DNA from: Changpingibacter yushuensis
GTDB lineage: Bacteria; Actinomycetota; Actinomycetes; Actinomycetales; Actinomycetaceae
Length of the DNA stretch: 64,000 nt
Reading direction: 5' to 3'
NCBI RefSeq assembly: GCF_014041995.1
Contig: NZ_CP059492.1
Coordinates: forward strand, 62,001 to 126,000
A model generated the notes under the pieces. The model did no database searches. It was not told the DNA's origin and saw only the letters and a list, made by a program, of their open reading frames with translations. The position numbers and the translations under genes are program-made. Positions 8,150 through 17,847 of the stretch are shown here, piece by piece. Position 1 is the stretch's first letter. Every line of letters begins with the position of its first letter.

Positions 8150-9502
8150 TCACTTCAGACCAAGCTTCATCCACTCCTCGCCGCGCACCCTGAAGAACAT
8201 GGTGACTCCACGTAGGCTCATGAAGATAAGTGCGTACGCAGCCCACAGCAAGATCTGGCCCGTGGCACCGGTGGCAAGGACTTGGATGATGAGGGCGACA
8301 GGAGCAAATCCCGCCAATGCCACCACCATATAGATTGCCAGCCTCCGCGTATCGCCCGCTCCGATGAGCACTCCGTCCAGCATGTACGCCACTGAGGCTA
8401 TCGGCATTGCGAGGGCTGTAACCCACATGGTGTGGGTGGCGAGTGCGTGAACGTCCGGATCGCTGGTCATAAGAATGGGCAGTATCCAACTGAGAGCAAA
8501 CATGGCCACGCCAAGCCACGTTCCGTAGTAAACACCTCGGTTGAGGCACCTGTTGAGCACGGCGCGCACGCGGGCTTTCTTGCCTGAACCCAAACCCTGG
8601 CCCACCAGGATTTGAGCCGAGGTAGCCAAGGCGTCCAGCCCGAATGCTGCAAAGTTCCAGAAGCTCATTGTGATTTGGTTTGAGGCTAGGGCGACGGTGC
8701 CCATGCTTGTGGCAACAGAGATCTGGAGGAGGATCGCCAGACGCAGCGATATTGTCCGAACGATGAGTGGACCGGCGTCCTTGACGGAGGTGAGTACTCC
8801 AGCGCCAGATGGAAGTAGTGACGTGTTGTGTTCCCGAGCCTTCTTGACGACGACGGCGCAGAGCCACGCGCCCATGAAGGTCTGGGCGATAGCGGTTCCG
8901 GCACCGGCGCCTGCGATACCGAAGTGGGCGATGTAGATCAGGGAGTAGTTGAGCGGAATGTTAAGGAGGGCTCCGGCTGTGGTGGCATACAACGGAGTGG
9001 TGGTGTTTCCTAATCCGCGAATTGCGCCGGTGGCCGCTAGCACGAGCAGCATTCCAGGAAGGCCAAAAGCGGAGGCCCGCAGGTAGTGGATCGCTTGCTC
9101 GAGCACCTGGGGTTCTGGGTTGAAGAGTTGGAGTAGCGGACTCGCGAAGATGAAGAGGATTACTCCGAGAACGAGGCCCAGTACTGCGGCCAACCATATT
9201 CCATCCACTCCCTGGCGGATTGCGCGGTCTGTGTGCCCGGCTCCGTGGAGGCGAGCGGTGGCAGCAGTGGTGGCGTAGGTCAGGAAGATACACAATCCAA
9301 CCACTGTGGTGAGGATAGTTGATGCCAGAGATAAGCCCGCCAGCGGGGTGGTCCCAAGGTGTCCAACCATGGCTGAATCCACGGCTATGAGCAGCGGTTC
9401 GGCGAGTAGAGAGCCGAGTGCGGGCAGAGCGAGCCTGCGTATCTCACGATCGATTGCTCCGGGTGATCCGTTGGGTTCGGTGAACTGGTCTTGGTCTGCC
9501 AC
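8150..9502 (-). CDS. MATE family efflux transporter (DinF-like)
   Basis: A 450-residue integral membrane protein with about twelve hydrophobic segments in two similar halves. Early motifs include ALPALGSLLAEPLLIAVDSA and GHLGTTPLAG, typical of the DinF branch of the MATE superfamily. Such proteins export cationic drugs or metabolites using a Na+ or H+ gradient. Start is a GTG at 9502 (GTGGCAGACCAAG) with only a weak ribosome-binding site. It is transcribed away from dnaB and separated from it by the DnaA-box region. Substrate cannot be read from sequence. Confidence 0.9.
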   Translation of the reverse strand: MADQDQFTEPNGSPGAIDREIRRLALPALGSLLAEPLLIAVDSAMVGHLGTTPLAGLSLASTILTTVVGLCIFLTYATTAATARLHGAGHTDRAIRQGVDGIWLAAVLGLVLGVILFIFASPLLQLFNPEPQVLEQAIHYLRASAFGLPGMLLVLAATGAIRGLGNTTTPLYATTAGALLNIPLNYSLIYIAHFGIAGAGAGTAIAQTFMGAWLCAVVVKKAREHNTSLLPSGAGVLTSVKDAGPLIVRTISLRLAILLQISVATSMGTVALASNQITMSFWNFAAFGLDALATSAQILVGQGLGSGKKARVRAVLNRCLNRGVYYGTWLGVAMFALSWILPILMTSDPDVHALATHTMWVTALAMPIASVAYMLDGVLIGAGDTRRLAIYMVVALAGFAPVALIIQVLATGATGQILLWAAYALIFMSLRGVTMFFRVRGEEWMKLGLK

Positions 9503-9551
9503 CAGTCCAGCCTAGTTGGTGATCTCGCTGCGGCCGAAGTGCCTGCGAGCC

Positions 9552-9931
9552 TGTGAATAACTTGTCACTGTGATGCGGGTACGCGGTTCGATCAGAAGCC
9601 GTCTCGAAAAATGGAATTGATCTGTCCGATTAATGGTTAGGAGCGAGCACAATTGGTGACTTCCGGGGCTTGACGAGTGTCCTCCATGTCGTCCACATCA
9701 CAACACTTCGTGTTGGGGTTGAGGTATTGCGAGTCACATTTGAGCAATTGTGGATGGAAATGATGAATGGAGATATCCACCGATGTGGATAACGCTGGGG
9801 ACGAAATGACGCCAATCTGATCCAAGTTATCCCCAATTGTGCACATCTCTAGGAGAATGTGTGGATAAGTACCACCAATTCCCCACAGGAAACGCGAGTT
9901 ATATCCACATCATCTTCGGCGTGTATTCACA
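9552..9931. other. DnaA-box cluster upstream of dnaB (origin-like or DnaA-titrating site)
   Basis: Within 380 bases I count two perfect TGTGGATAA boxes (9784-9792, 9860-9868) and TGTGAATAA at 9552-9560. Near-matches are TTATCCCCA 9827-9835, ATATCCACA 9901-9909 and GTATTCACA 9923-9931. Weaker ones are TCGTCCACA near 9690, TGTGGATGG near 9750 and TTCCCCACA near 9889. The stretch is visibly AT-richer than its surroundings. It fills most of the 628-base gap between the MATE gene and dnaB and holds no convincing gene. No dnaA or dnaN is in the window, so calling it oriC would be premature. Confidence 0.6.
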
Positions 9932-10130
9932 GAACGAATGTTTGAACAACTTGCATATCGGCATTCGATTGTGCTTGGGAACCGAGGTTGTACAGGCATT
10001 CTCACTTTCCCCGCCGCCGTGGCACGGTGGCACTATGCTGGAGGGCTGAACGGCACGCGAGGGCACCTCGCATGTGGCAGCGGGCCGCACCACGGAATCG
10101 TCCCGATGAGCAGAACTAAGAGGTGGATGT

Positions 10131-11483
10131 ATGACGGCAGTAAGTGACGGACTCGGCGGGTCTTCCTTCGAGCGGACTCCACCCCAGAACATTGACGCGG
10201 AGATGTCAGTGCTCGGTGGCATGCTCTTGTCAAAGGATGCCATTGCGGACGTCATCGAGATTCTGCAGGTTTCCGATTTCTACCGCCCTGCACATGGAAC
10301 GATCTACACAATCATCCTCGAACTGTTCGGCAAAGGTGAACCAGCCGATGCCATTACTGTGGGTGCGGAGCTAAAGAGGATCGGTGAACTCGAACGGATC
10401 GGCGGCCTGCCCTACATTCACACGTTAGTTGCCAGCGTTCCAACTGCGGCAAATGCGGCCTATTACGCGGATATCGTCCGCGAACAAGCCGAATTACGCG
10501 CGCTCGTAGAGGTTGGTACTCGGATTGTCCAGCTCGGATACACAACCGATGGCGCTGATGTAGCTGGATTAGTGAACACAGCTCAGTCAGAAGTACTGGC
10601 AATTACTGAGAAGCGCCATGCAAGTGAGTACACAACACTCAGTGAGATCGTTCCTGATCTCTACAGCGAGCTTGAGGCGAACGCGAATCGCGATGGTGGC
10701 CTGCAGGGAGTATCAACAGGCTTCTCTGAGCTCGATTCGAAGCTCAACGGGCTGCGTCCGGGTCAAATGGTGATCGTGGCAGCGCGTCCAGGCATGGGAA
10801 AGTCGACGCTCGCAATGGACTTCTGCCGCTCCGCGGCGGTGCACAATGATATTCCCTGTGCCTACTTCTCCCTAGAGATGAGCCGGACGGAACTGTCCAT
10901 GAGGCTTTTGGCAGCCGAATCGAGGGTGTTTCTTGACCGAATGATCAAGGGAGAACTCACTTCGGATGATTGGCAGCGAATCGCACTCACGCTGGACAAG
11001 GTATCTAGCGCACCCTTGATCGTGGACGATTCGCCAAACCTGACTCTTGGTGAGATTAGGGCCAAGAGCCGGCGCATGAAGCAGCAGCATAATATCCAGC
11101 TCATTGTGATCGACTACTTGCAGCTTCTGACATCAGGAAAGAAGATCGAGTCGCGCCAGCAAGAGGTCTCAGATTTCTCGCGCTCCATTAAACTCTTGGC
11201 GAAGGAACTGGATCTGCCCATCGTGGCGGTAGCGCAGCTCAATCGTGACCCAGAGAAGCGCAATGACAAGCGCCCACAGGTGGCTGACTTGCGCGAATCT
11301 GGATCGTTGGAGCAGGATGCCGACGTGGTGCTCCTCATCCATCGCGACGATGTCAACGGGCAGGAATCAGAACGCCCTGGAATGGCCGAAATCATCATCG
11401 GAAAGCAGCGGTCTGGGCCCACCGGCAAGGTGGAACTCGCATTCCAAGGCCACTTCGCAAGGTTTGCTGAGGTAGCTCAATAG
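10131..11483 (+). CDS. dnaB: Replicative DNA helicase DnaB
   Basis: Hexameric 5'-3' helicase that unwinds DNA at the replication fork. At 450 residues it is a normal inteinless DnaB. The N-terminal domain (~15-120) begins PPQNIDAEMSVLGGML. The RecA-like domain has the P-loop PGMGKST at 220-226, the IVIDYLQLL Walker B strand and the C-terminal QRSGPTGKVELAF. ATG at 10131 is preceded by AGAGGTGG. It stands alone, with a multi-DnaA-box region upstream and a strong bidirectional terminator after it. Confidence 0.97.
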   Translation: MTAVSDGLGGSSFERTPPQNIDAEMSVLGGMLLSKDAIADVIEILQVSDFYRPAHGTIYTIILELFGKGEPADAITVGAELKRIGELERIGGLPYIHTLVASVPTAANAAYYADIVREQAELRALVEVGTRIVQLGYTTDGADVAGLVNTAQSEVLAITEKRHASEYTTLSEIVPDLYSELEANANRDGGLQGVSTGFSELDSKLNGLRPGQMVIVAARPGMGKSTLAMDFCRSAAVHNDIPCAYFSLEMSRTELSMRLLAAESRVFLDRMIKGELTSDDWQRIALTLDKVSSAPLIVDDSPNLTLGEIRAKSRRMKQQHNIQLIVIDYLQLLTSGKKIESRQQEVSDFSRSIKLLAKELDLPIVAVAQLNRDPEKRNDKRPQVADLRESGSLEQDADVVLLIHRDDVNGQESERPGMAEIIIGKQRSGPTGKVELAFQGHFARFAEVAQ

Positions 11484-11495
11484 ACTGTTTGCAGG

Positions 11496-11532
11496 AACGC
11501 GTGTGGGCGAGGAATCCTCGCCCACACGCGTT
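11496..11532. terminator. Bidirectional terminator between dnaB and pdxK
   Basis: Near-perfect palindrome: 18-bp arms starting AACGCGTGTGGGCG at 11496 and ending at 11532 around a single central base. It lies between the convergent dnaB and pyridoxal kinase genes. The plus side is followed by CGATTTG rather than a long T-run. Confidence 0.75.
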
Positions 11533-11556
11533 CGATTTGCCCCTGCCAGCCGCCAC

Positions 11557-12357
11557 TCAGGCGGTGTAAGCACCTTGCCATACAGTTGAGAATGGAGTGT
11601 GTGCACCAACACGAGCTGCAATGCCTGCTGTAACCATTTCCTTTGCCACGCGAACGGCATCATGGATATCTGCACCCTTGGCCAGCTCAGCGGTGATAGC
11701 TGCTGCGAGCGTGCAGCCGGCTCCAGAAACGCGCTCCTCGCCTATCTTGGGAACCGAATACGCGGTGGCTTCCGTGCCGTCCCAAAGGACGTCCACGGCA
11801 TCCGGCCCTGGGAAGTCGATTCCACCCTTGACGATTACATAGGAGGGTCCCTGTTCGGCAATCCTGCGACCGGCTTCCGCGAGATCCTCCACGGTTTCAA
11901 GCTTCTCCATACCAGCCAAGGTGCATGCTTCGAAGTAGTTCGGAGTGGCAACTGTGGCCAGTGGCAAGATCTTCTCCCGCAGGGCGGTGTCTGTATCGAG
12001 TGCAGCCCCTGGCTCTTGTCCCTTACAAATGAGAACTGGATCAAGAACGATGTTGGCCCAAGACTGCCTAGCTAAGCCCGCGGCCACGGCATCGATTGTT
12101 GCTGGGTGCCCCAGCATGCCAATCTTCACTGTGTCTATATCCTGAGCAGTGAGTGTGGCTTCCATCTGATCGTGGATAACTGTGGGGTCTACCGGTACAA
12201 ACCGGTGTGCCCAGCCGTTGTTTGGGTCAAACGAGACGATACAGGTCAGCGTGCCCATCCCGTAGACGCCGAGCTGCTGGAAGGTCTTGAGATCGACCTG
12301 AAATCCGGCTCCGCCTGTAGCTTCCGATCCGGCGATGGTGTACGCAAAGTTGACCAT
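11557..12357 (-). CDS. pdxK: Pyridoxal/pyridoxine kinase, ThiD-like
   Basis: Phosphorylates B6 vitamers with ATP. From the ATG at 12357, which has AAGAGGA five bases upstream, the protein is 266 residues; the longer open frame upstream is not supported. The sequence follows the Bacillus subtilis PdxK branch of the ribokinase/ThiD fold: TIAGSEATGGAGFQVDLKTF at the N-terminus, VSFDPNNGWAH, LDPVLICKG, ATPNYFEA and the C-terminal GAGCTLAAAITAELAKGADI. The Cys in GAGCT is typical of this branch. Hydroxymethylpyrimidine phosphate kinase (ThiD) is the alternative, but no thiamine genes are near. It converges on dnaB. Confidence 0.85.
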   Translation of the reverse strand: MVNFAYTIAGSEATGGAGFQVDLKTFQQLGVYGMGTLTCIVSFDPNNGWAHRFVPVDPTVIHDQMEATLTAQDIDTVKIGMLGHPATIDAVAAGLARQSWANIVLDPVLICKGQEPGAALDTDTALREKILPLATVATPNYFEACTLAGMEKLETVEDLAEAGRRIAEQGPSYVIVKGGIDFPGPDAVDVLWDGTEATAYSVPKIGEERVSGAGCTLAAAITAELAKGADIHDAVRVAKEMVTAGIAARVGAHTPFSTVWQGAYTA

Positions 12358-12484
12358 TGAAATCCTCTTTTCCGCCATATTGGCTATGAAGCACATGCTA
12401 AGCCTGAATGACAGACCCTGCCTAGCTCGTGCGACACTGTGGACATCCGCGTGATGAAGAGCTTTATGGGCCACCGCGGTACGG

Positions 12485-13327
12485 CTAGATGGACCGTGTC
12501 ATCGTGTCAGGGTTGTAACCAGTGCGGCCGGCTTCTCCTCGGTCCAATTCGTTGAGCAGCTCAACGTCAGAAACCGTCAGTTCAACCTCCTGTGCCGCGA
12601 AGTTCTCCCGAATCCGCGATTCCGTCACGGACTTCGGGAAGATGACGTGACCCTTGGCTAGGTGCCATGCCAGAACCGCTTGCGCGGGAGTGCAGCCATG
12701 CTTCTCGGCAATCGCGGCGACCGTTGGCTCAGCAACAATGATTCCGCGAACTAACGGCGCCCATGCCTCGATGCAGATGTTGTTCTCGCGGCAGAATTCC
12801 GCAACTCCCACATTCTGGAAGTAGGGATGCAACTCGATCTGATCCACAGCTGGGACTGTCTCAGTCGCTTCAATGAGTTCTTCAAGATGGTGCTGCTGGA
12901 AGTTGGAGACCCCGATTGACTTTGATCGTCCATCTGCGGCGAACTCCTCCAGAACTTTCCACGTACTGATGAAGTCGCCACCATACTTGTCGGGCAAAGG
13001 CCAGTGAATGAGGAATAGGTCCACGTAATCGGTCTGCAGGTCCTCAAGAGACTGGGTGAAGGTTCGCCGCGCATCTTCGGGCCGATGGTTGGGGTTATCA
13101 AGCTTCGACGTTAAGAAGATATCTTCGCGGGCGATCCCGGACTCAGCAATGGCTCTGCCTACGGCGGCTTCGTTTCCATACATCTGCGCGGTATCAATGT
13201 GGCGGTATCCCAGTTCGAGTGCATATCCGACCGACCGAAGGGTATCCGCCTCTGACATCTTGTACGTGCCTAGCCCGAGCTGAGGTATGTGTTTCCCGCT
13301 GTTCAGGGGCAATTGTTGGATACTCAT
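12485..13327 (-). CDS. Aldo/keto reductase
   Basis: NADPH-dependent oxidoreductase of the AKR5-like group (2,5-diketogluconate reductase and relatives). From the ATG at 13327, preceded by GGGGGC, it is 280 residues, the usual size. Catalytic tetrad residues are visible: Asp and Tyr in DTAQMYGNE, Lys in TSKLDN and His in FLIHWPLP. The NADPH phosphate-binding segment is FPKSVTESRIREN. It lies 127 bases upstream of pdxK on the same strand and diverges from the proline iminopeptidase gene. Physiological substrate is unknown. Confidence 0.9.
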   Translation of the reverse strand: MSIQQLPLNSGKHIPQLGLGTYKMSEADTLRSVGYALELGYRHIDTAQMYGNEAAVGRAIAESGIAREDIFLTSKLDNPNHRPEDARRTFTQSLEDLQTDYVDLFLIHWPLPDKYGGDFISTWKVLEEFAADGRSKSIGVSNFQQHHLEELIEATETVPAVDQIELHPYFQNVGVAEFCRENNICIEAWAPLVRGIIVAEPTVAAIAEKHGCTPAQAVLAWHLAKGHVIFPKSVTESRIRENFAAQEVELTVSDVELLNELDRGEAGRTGYNPDTMTRSI

Positions 13328-13457
13328 GCCCCCATTATTGCCGCTGAATGGGACCTGCGGCACTTTCCCGTCCAATCTGCTGAAGATCGCCAACAGGTGA
13401 GGTGGTTCACCTCCTGTGGAGATTGAGGCGGCGTGGGCCGTGGGTAGCCTTGAAGGC

Positions 13458-14819
13458 ATGGAGACAACCGCGTACCGCATTGATGGCCACAAGATGCTCG
13501 AACACTGGATTACGGTGCCCTTGGATTACTTCGGAGCGATGGGGCTTCTCCCACATGATGGGGCAACACGCAACGTTCCCAGCACGATAGAAGTGTTTGC
13601 TCGCGAGTACGTTCGTGACGGGCATGATTCTGACCCGCGTCTGGTGTTCTTTCAAGGTGGTCCGGGTTCAGCGGGCCCGCGTATGGCGCCGATCGGTTCA
13701 TGGCTGGAAACGGCGCTGGACCACTTCCGTGTGGTGCTCATTGACGAACGCGGAACTGGGAACTCACATCCACTTGAGGCGTTGGCTGTCACGGCTGCTG
13801 GCGACCCAGACGTTCAGGCCGCCTACCTTTCGTGTTTCCGGCAAGATTCCATTGTTCGCGACGCCGAGGCATTGCGTGAAGCTCTTCAAGGAGACCTCCC
13901 GTGGGCCACGCTGGGGCAGAGCTTCGGCGGCTTCACCGTCACGGCATACCTAGCGCAGAGCCCCAAGGGCCTTTCGGAAGCATTTATCACCGCGGGCCTT
14001 CCCTCCACGCATCTTCCGGCAGACGAGGTCTATCGCCGCACATACAAGTCCACCGCCACGCGCAACAAGGAGTTCTTCGCCCGCTATCCAGAAGATGAAG
14101 CGACGGCGTGGTTCATCGCCACACATCTGGCTGACGTGGAAGAGACCATGCCAAACGGCGAACGTCTCACTCCCGCCCGGTTCCGGCAACTTGGGATCGT
14201 TCTGGGATATTCCTACGGGCTGGAGCTCCTACATTTCCTGCTTGAGAACCCAGTGTGGCAATGCGGCGGTCAGCGCCGCCTGCGCCCGCAGTTCCTCGCG
14301 CGGGTATGTGAACAACTCTCATATGCACACAATCCGCTATACGGCGTGATTCACGAGGCCATCTATGGCCAGCGGTCTTCTGGCCCAACAGCGTGGGCTG
14401 CACAGCGCATGCGGGGTGAGTACCCAGAGTTTAGGCTCCCAGAGCTGGCTGCCGGTGGCAGTGGCGAACTGGACTTGCGCCGAGAAGAAGGTGGTTTCCG
14501 GTTCACTGGTGAGACGATCTACCCCTGGCAGGTGGCCAGCGATCCAGCGCTCGCACCCATGGCGGAGGCCGCTGAGAAGCTTGCGTTCCACACGCAGTGG
14601 CCGGAGTTGTATCCACAGGCCGCGCTCGCGGAGAATACCGTCCCCACCGCAGCGTGGATATACGTGGATGACATGTTCGTTCCCTACGAGATCTCGCTGG
14701 CAACGGCTCACGAGATTCGTGGCTTGAAGCCACTCATCACTAACGATTACCACCATGATGGCCTGCGCACTGGCGGACCTCAGATGATCGAGCGGCTCAT
14801 CAAGGCCGTTCGGAGTTAG
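13458..14819 (+). CDS. Proline iminopeptidase-type alpha/beta hydrolase (S33)
   Basis: Removes N-terminal proline from peptides if typical of the family. I start at the ATG at 13458 (METTAYRIDGHKM, AAGG just upstream), giving 453 residues. The oxyanion motif reads FFQGGPGSAGP, the nucleophile is S155 in GQSFGGF, and the probable catalytic His is in NDYHHDGLRTGG near the C-terminus. This matches the long (~430-residue) proline iminopeptidase group. Its stop overlaps the stop of the convergent acyltransferase gene by four bases, so no terminator fits between them. Confidence 0.87.
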   Translation: METTAYRIDGHKMLEHWITVPLDYFGAMGLLPHDGATRNVPSTIEVFAREYVRDGHDSDPRLVFFQGGPGSAGPRMAPIGSWLETALDHFRVVLIDERGTGNSHPLEALAVTAAGDPDVQAAYLSCFRQDSIVRDAEALREALQGDLPWATLGQSFGGFTVTAYLAQSPKGLSEAFITAGLPSTHLPADEVYRRTYKSTATRNKEFFARYPEDEATAWFIATHLADVEETMPNGERLTPARFRQLGIVLGYSYGLELLHFLLENPVWQCGGQRRLRPQFLARVCEQLSYAHNPLYGVIHEAIYGQRSSGPTAWAAQRMRGEYPEFRLPELAAGGSGELDLRREEGGFRFTGETIYPWQVASDPALAPMAEAAEKLAFHTQWPELYPQAALAENTVPTAAWIYVDDMFVPYEISLATAHEIRGLKPLITNDYHHDGLRTGGPQMIERLIKAVRS

Positions 14820-15475
14820 TTCTCGTGGTCTCCGAGTAGCCATGCGCGCACTTCGGCGTCGTCTTCAGCGCGAAGCCGAGCAACACTGGTCTTCTCGGAA
14901 TGGAACCCAAGCTTGCCGTCATAAAAGGCACGGATCTTCTCCATGTCTGCCTCGATGTCACCAGTGATCTCCATGGTGCCGGCCCAGCCGTAGGTCTTTG
15001 TCGTGGAGTCGATGAAGCCGAGCTGGATGGGCATGCCCGTCTCTAACGCAATGCGATAGAAGCCTGACTTCCAGTAGCGCCGAGGTGAGCGCGTACCCTT
15101 CGGCGCAATGATAAGAGTGAAACTCTCATTCTGGCGGGCAGAGTTCACGAGGGAACCAACCATTCCGTGGTGGGCGGAGCGATCCGTTGAGATTCCGCCT
15201 ACCGCCCGGATGATTGGCCCAATGACAGGCGCCTTGATGGCTGAGTCCTTGACCAGGAATTTGAAGGGTCGCCCCACCTTCCAGAAGGCCATCAGCATCA
15301 ACCAGCCATCCCAGTAGGACGTGTGTGGTGCACCGATTGCGACGACCTTCGGTGGAAGCTCCTCATGGACAAAAGTCCATTTGGAGAACTTCATGTATGT
15401 CGAGGCGATTGCCTGCTTGATATTCACGCTGGACTCGATTCGTCGGCTTCTGTGCGGAAACTGGAGGCGAATCAC
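14816..15475 (-). CDS. 1-acylglycerol-3-phosphate acyltransferase-family protein
   Basis: Likely transfers an acyl group to a lysophospholipid or related acceptor at the membrane. The PlsC motif HxxxxD is H51-TSYW-D56, and the second motif is APKGTRS instead of the more common EGTRS. A further motif, GMPIQLGFID, fits the third block. Length of 219 residues is typical of small PlsC-like proteins of this kind. The GTG at 15475 has no clear ribosome-binding site, so a later start, for example GTG at V17, is possible. Acceptor specificity is unknown. Confidence 0.82.
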   Translation of the reverse strand: MIRLQFPHRSRRIESSVNIKQAIASTYMKFSKWTFVHEELPPKVVAIGAPHTSYWDGWLMLMAFWKVGRPFKFLVKDSAIKAPVIGPIIRAVGGISTDRSAHHGMVGSLVNSARQNESFTLIIAPKGTRSPRRYWKSGFYRIALETGMPIQLGFIDSTTKTYGWAGTMEITGDIEADMEKIRAFYDGKLGFHSEKTSVARLRAEDDAEVRAWLLGDHEN

Positions 15476-15545
15476 GCCGGGACCGCACGGTCTCTACTAG
15501 CAAGGGTCTTCCGTAGCAGGACGGAAAACCCTTCGCAAGGTTACC

Positions 15546-16799
15546 TCAGAGTAGGAATGAGAAGGCGGGTGAGTTCGGCTCGAGCTTCTCGATGTGAAGG
15601 CGCGACGCCTCCATCCGGTCTAGCAGCCCGGGCAGGTTGGCCGGATCATCGATTTCGATTCCCACGAGTGCTGGACCGGTCTCACGATTGTTCTTCTTCG
15701 TGTATTCGAATAGAACGATATCGTCACCCTCACCTAGAACATCGTCAAGGAAGTGCCGCAGAGCGCCGGGTTCTTGCGGGAACGTGACGAGGAAGTAATG
15801 GCGCAGTCCTTCATACACAAGCGAGCGTTCGACGACGTCGTCGTACCGCGAAACGTCGTTGTTTCCACCGGAAACTATGCATGCGATAGGCCCGTCTGGA
15901 AGGTCAGGGAGGAAGCGGGCAACTGCGGCGGTGGCCAGGGCGCCAGCGGGTTCGGCGATAATGCCTTCCACTTGGTAGAGGTCGAGCATCTCCGTGCAGA
16001 TGGCACCCTCGGGGACGGAAATGATCTCATCCACAAGGTCGCGGGCAATGCGATAGGTGATGTCGCCCACGCGTGCCACAGCAGTGCCATCGGCAAAAGC
16101 ATCGATTTCGGGAAGAGTGACTGGGCCGCCGGCTTCGAGTGCGGCCGCCATTGAGCGCGCTCCCTCCGGTTCCACCCCAACGATATGGACTTCGGGGTGG
16201 AACGTGCGGAGCCAGATCGCAGTTCCTGCAAGCAATCCGCCGCCGCCGACCGGCACCACAACTGTTGCGGGTATTTCGGATGCCTGCTCGAATATCTCCT
16301 TGACTACGGTTCCTTGACCAGCGATGGTGCGAGGGTCGTCAAAGGGATGGACGTAGGTTGCGCCATGATCGCGACTGTATTCCTGTGCTGCCGCCGAAGC
16401 TTCGTCAAAGGTGGCTCCGCCGATGACTTGTTCAATCCAACGCCCGCCAATATCGCGGATTCGGGAGCGCTTCTGGCGTGGGGTGGTACTGGGTAGGAAC
16501 ACCTTGCCGTGAATCTTCAGCTGGCGGCAGGCGAATGCGACACCCTGGGCATGATTCCCGGCTGAGGCGCACACAATTCCGCTTTCGCGTTCCTCTTGTG
16601 AAAGTGAGGAGATGAAGTTGTAGGCGCCGCGCACTTTGTAGGAACGGCCCACTTGGATATCCTCACGCTTGAGGAGCACAGGCTGGCGCCGAATCCCCGA
16701 AAGGCGCAGTGAGAGGTCGAGGGGAGTGTGACGGACCGTGTTGCCTAAGGTTTGAGCGGCGACGACCACGTCGACTCCACTGGGTAGTTCGCTTGCCAT
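15546..16799 (-). CDS. ilvA: Threonine ammonia-lyase (threonine dehydratase)
   Basis: PLP enzyme converting threonine to 2-oxobutyrate, the first step toward isoleucine. The PLP lysine is K55 in GRSYKVRGAYNF, followed by ASAGNHAQGVAFA and the glycine-rich phosphate loop VPVGGGGLLAG. Residues ~325-417 form a single ACT-like regulatory tail (FLVTFPQEPGALRHFL). This matches the ~415-residue Corynebacterium-type enzyme, shorter than E. coli IlvA with its two regulatory units. Isoleucine feedback is therefore likely but not shown. It diverges from the CYTH gene. No T-box or leader peptide is visible in the 70-base gap. Confidence 0.94.
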   Translation of the reverse strand: MASELPSGVDVVVAAQTLGNTVRHTPLDLSLRLSGIRRQPVLLKREDIQVGRSYKVRGAYNFISSLSQEERESGIVCASAGNHAQGVAFACRQLKIHGKVFLPSTTPRQKRSRIRDIGGRWIEQVIGGATFDEASAAAQEYSRDHGATYVHPFDDPRTIAGQGTVVKEIFEQASEIPATVVVPVGGGGLLAGTAIWLRTFHPEVHIVGVEPEGARSMAAALEAGGPVTLPEIDAFADGTAVARVGDITYRIARDLVDEIISVPEGAICTEMLDLYQVEGIIAEPAGALATAAVARFLPDLPDGPIACIVSGGNNDVSRYDDVVERSLVYEGLRHYFLVTFPQEPGALRHFLDDVLGEGDDIVLFEYTKKNNRETGPALVGIEIDDPANLPGLLDRMEASRLHIEKLEPNSPAFSFLL

Positions 16800-16869
16800 A
16801 GCAACAAGTGTGCCGTGTTGGTAGGGGAGTCTCCACCGTTGTCCGCTTGATGTTCCGTATCGTTGGGGT

Positions 16870-17562
16870 ATGGGCGAGCACTTTGACTCCGAGGACCTAC
16901 ATTTCGAGTTTGAACGGAAGTTCCTCGTGAAGGAGCTGCCGAGGGACGTTCTGACCCACGGCTCTCATCAGGTAATTGCACAGGCCTACCTCTTTGCTGA
17001 GGAGGGCTATGCCGTCAGGGTGCGGCTGACCTTTCCTGAGACTTCGATCGAGTTCCCGCCATTTGATGAGGCAGTGGACTTTCTTGGTGCATACGAGCGG
17101 CGCCAGCTTCACAAGCTTCTCAGGGACGCAGGAGTGTATGAACCTGACCGCCAAAGTCACGCAGTTACGGCAACCATTGCGGTCAAGTCTCCTGCTATCG
17201 CTGGTGAGCGCTATGAGACGGAGAACCAGATCGACATTGACGTTGCTTCCCAGATCCTGCGCCGATCTCCCAACATCATCCTGAAGAACCGGCATTCTCT
17301 TTGGTATGACGAAGATGGATGGGAATTTGACGTGTTTGGAGGTCAAAACTCTGGGTTGGTGGTCGCGGAATGCGAACGGCTCGGCCCTGTAGTGGATCTC
17401 AAGATCCCTACGTTCTGCGTGACTGAAGTCACTGAAGATCTCCGGTTTTCAAATGATTATCTGTCAAAGGAGCCGTGGTGCCAGTGGCGAGCGGTTTTCT
17501 CTGCAGAACTCGAAGCGCGCGGTCCGCACTTTCTCAATCTGACGGGTCGCGATGAGTCTTGA
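16870..17562 (+). CDS. CYTH domain protein (triphosphate tunnel metalloenzyme family)
   Basis: The N-terminal ExExK signature is E13-F-E15-R-K17 in HFEFERKFLV, which defines the CYTH fold that binds triphosphates and metals inside a beta-barrel. Other barrel strands are YAVRVRLTF, TATIAVKSPA, the acidic ETENQIDIDV, WEFDVFGG and VVAECE. It carries a ~35-residue helical insertion (DEAVDFLGAYERRQLHKLL) in a place where short family members have none. Possible activities are triphosphatase or adenylate cyclase; sequence alone does not decide. It is a single gene diverging from ilvA. Confidence 0.8.
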   Translation: MGEHFDSEDLHFEFERKFLVKELPRDVLTHGSHQVIAQAYLFAEEGYAVRVRLTFPETSIEFPPFDEAVDFLGAYERRQLHKLLRDAGVYEPDRQSHAVTATIAVKSPAIAGERYETENQIDIDVASQILRRSPNIILKNRHSLWYDEDGWEFDVFGGQNSGLVVAECERLGPVVDLKIPTFCVTEVTEDLRFSNDYLSKEPWCQWRAVFSAELEARGPHFLNLTGRDES

Positions 17563-17847
17563 TGCTCACGTTCCGCATCTTTGCGCGCCAATACTGGTAG
17601 TGTGGGTCCGTCAATGCACATAGTGTATATGGGTAGCCATAGCAGTTCTAGGGCTTGGCAGGGCTTCCGTCCACACTTTAGAATTACTACAACTGAATCT
17701 GACGTAATATGATGAGCCATCATGAGTCACCACGTCAGCAGTTACAACTGAAATCTTGCGCCTTCCATAGTGATGTGCGCACTGGTAAGTGTGTTTCGTC
17801 CCAACTGAGGTGAGCGGGAGGGAATCAACGAATCCCTTGCCAAATTG

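Noticed and set aside
9552-9931. Definite oriC annotation
   Set aside because: No dnaA, dnaN or rpmH in the window, and skew cannot be judged from 64 kb by eye. Reported only as a DnaA-box cluster.
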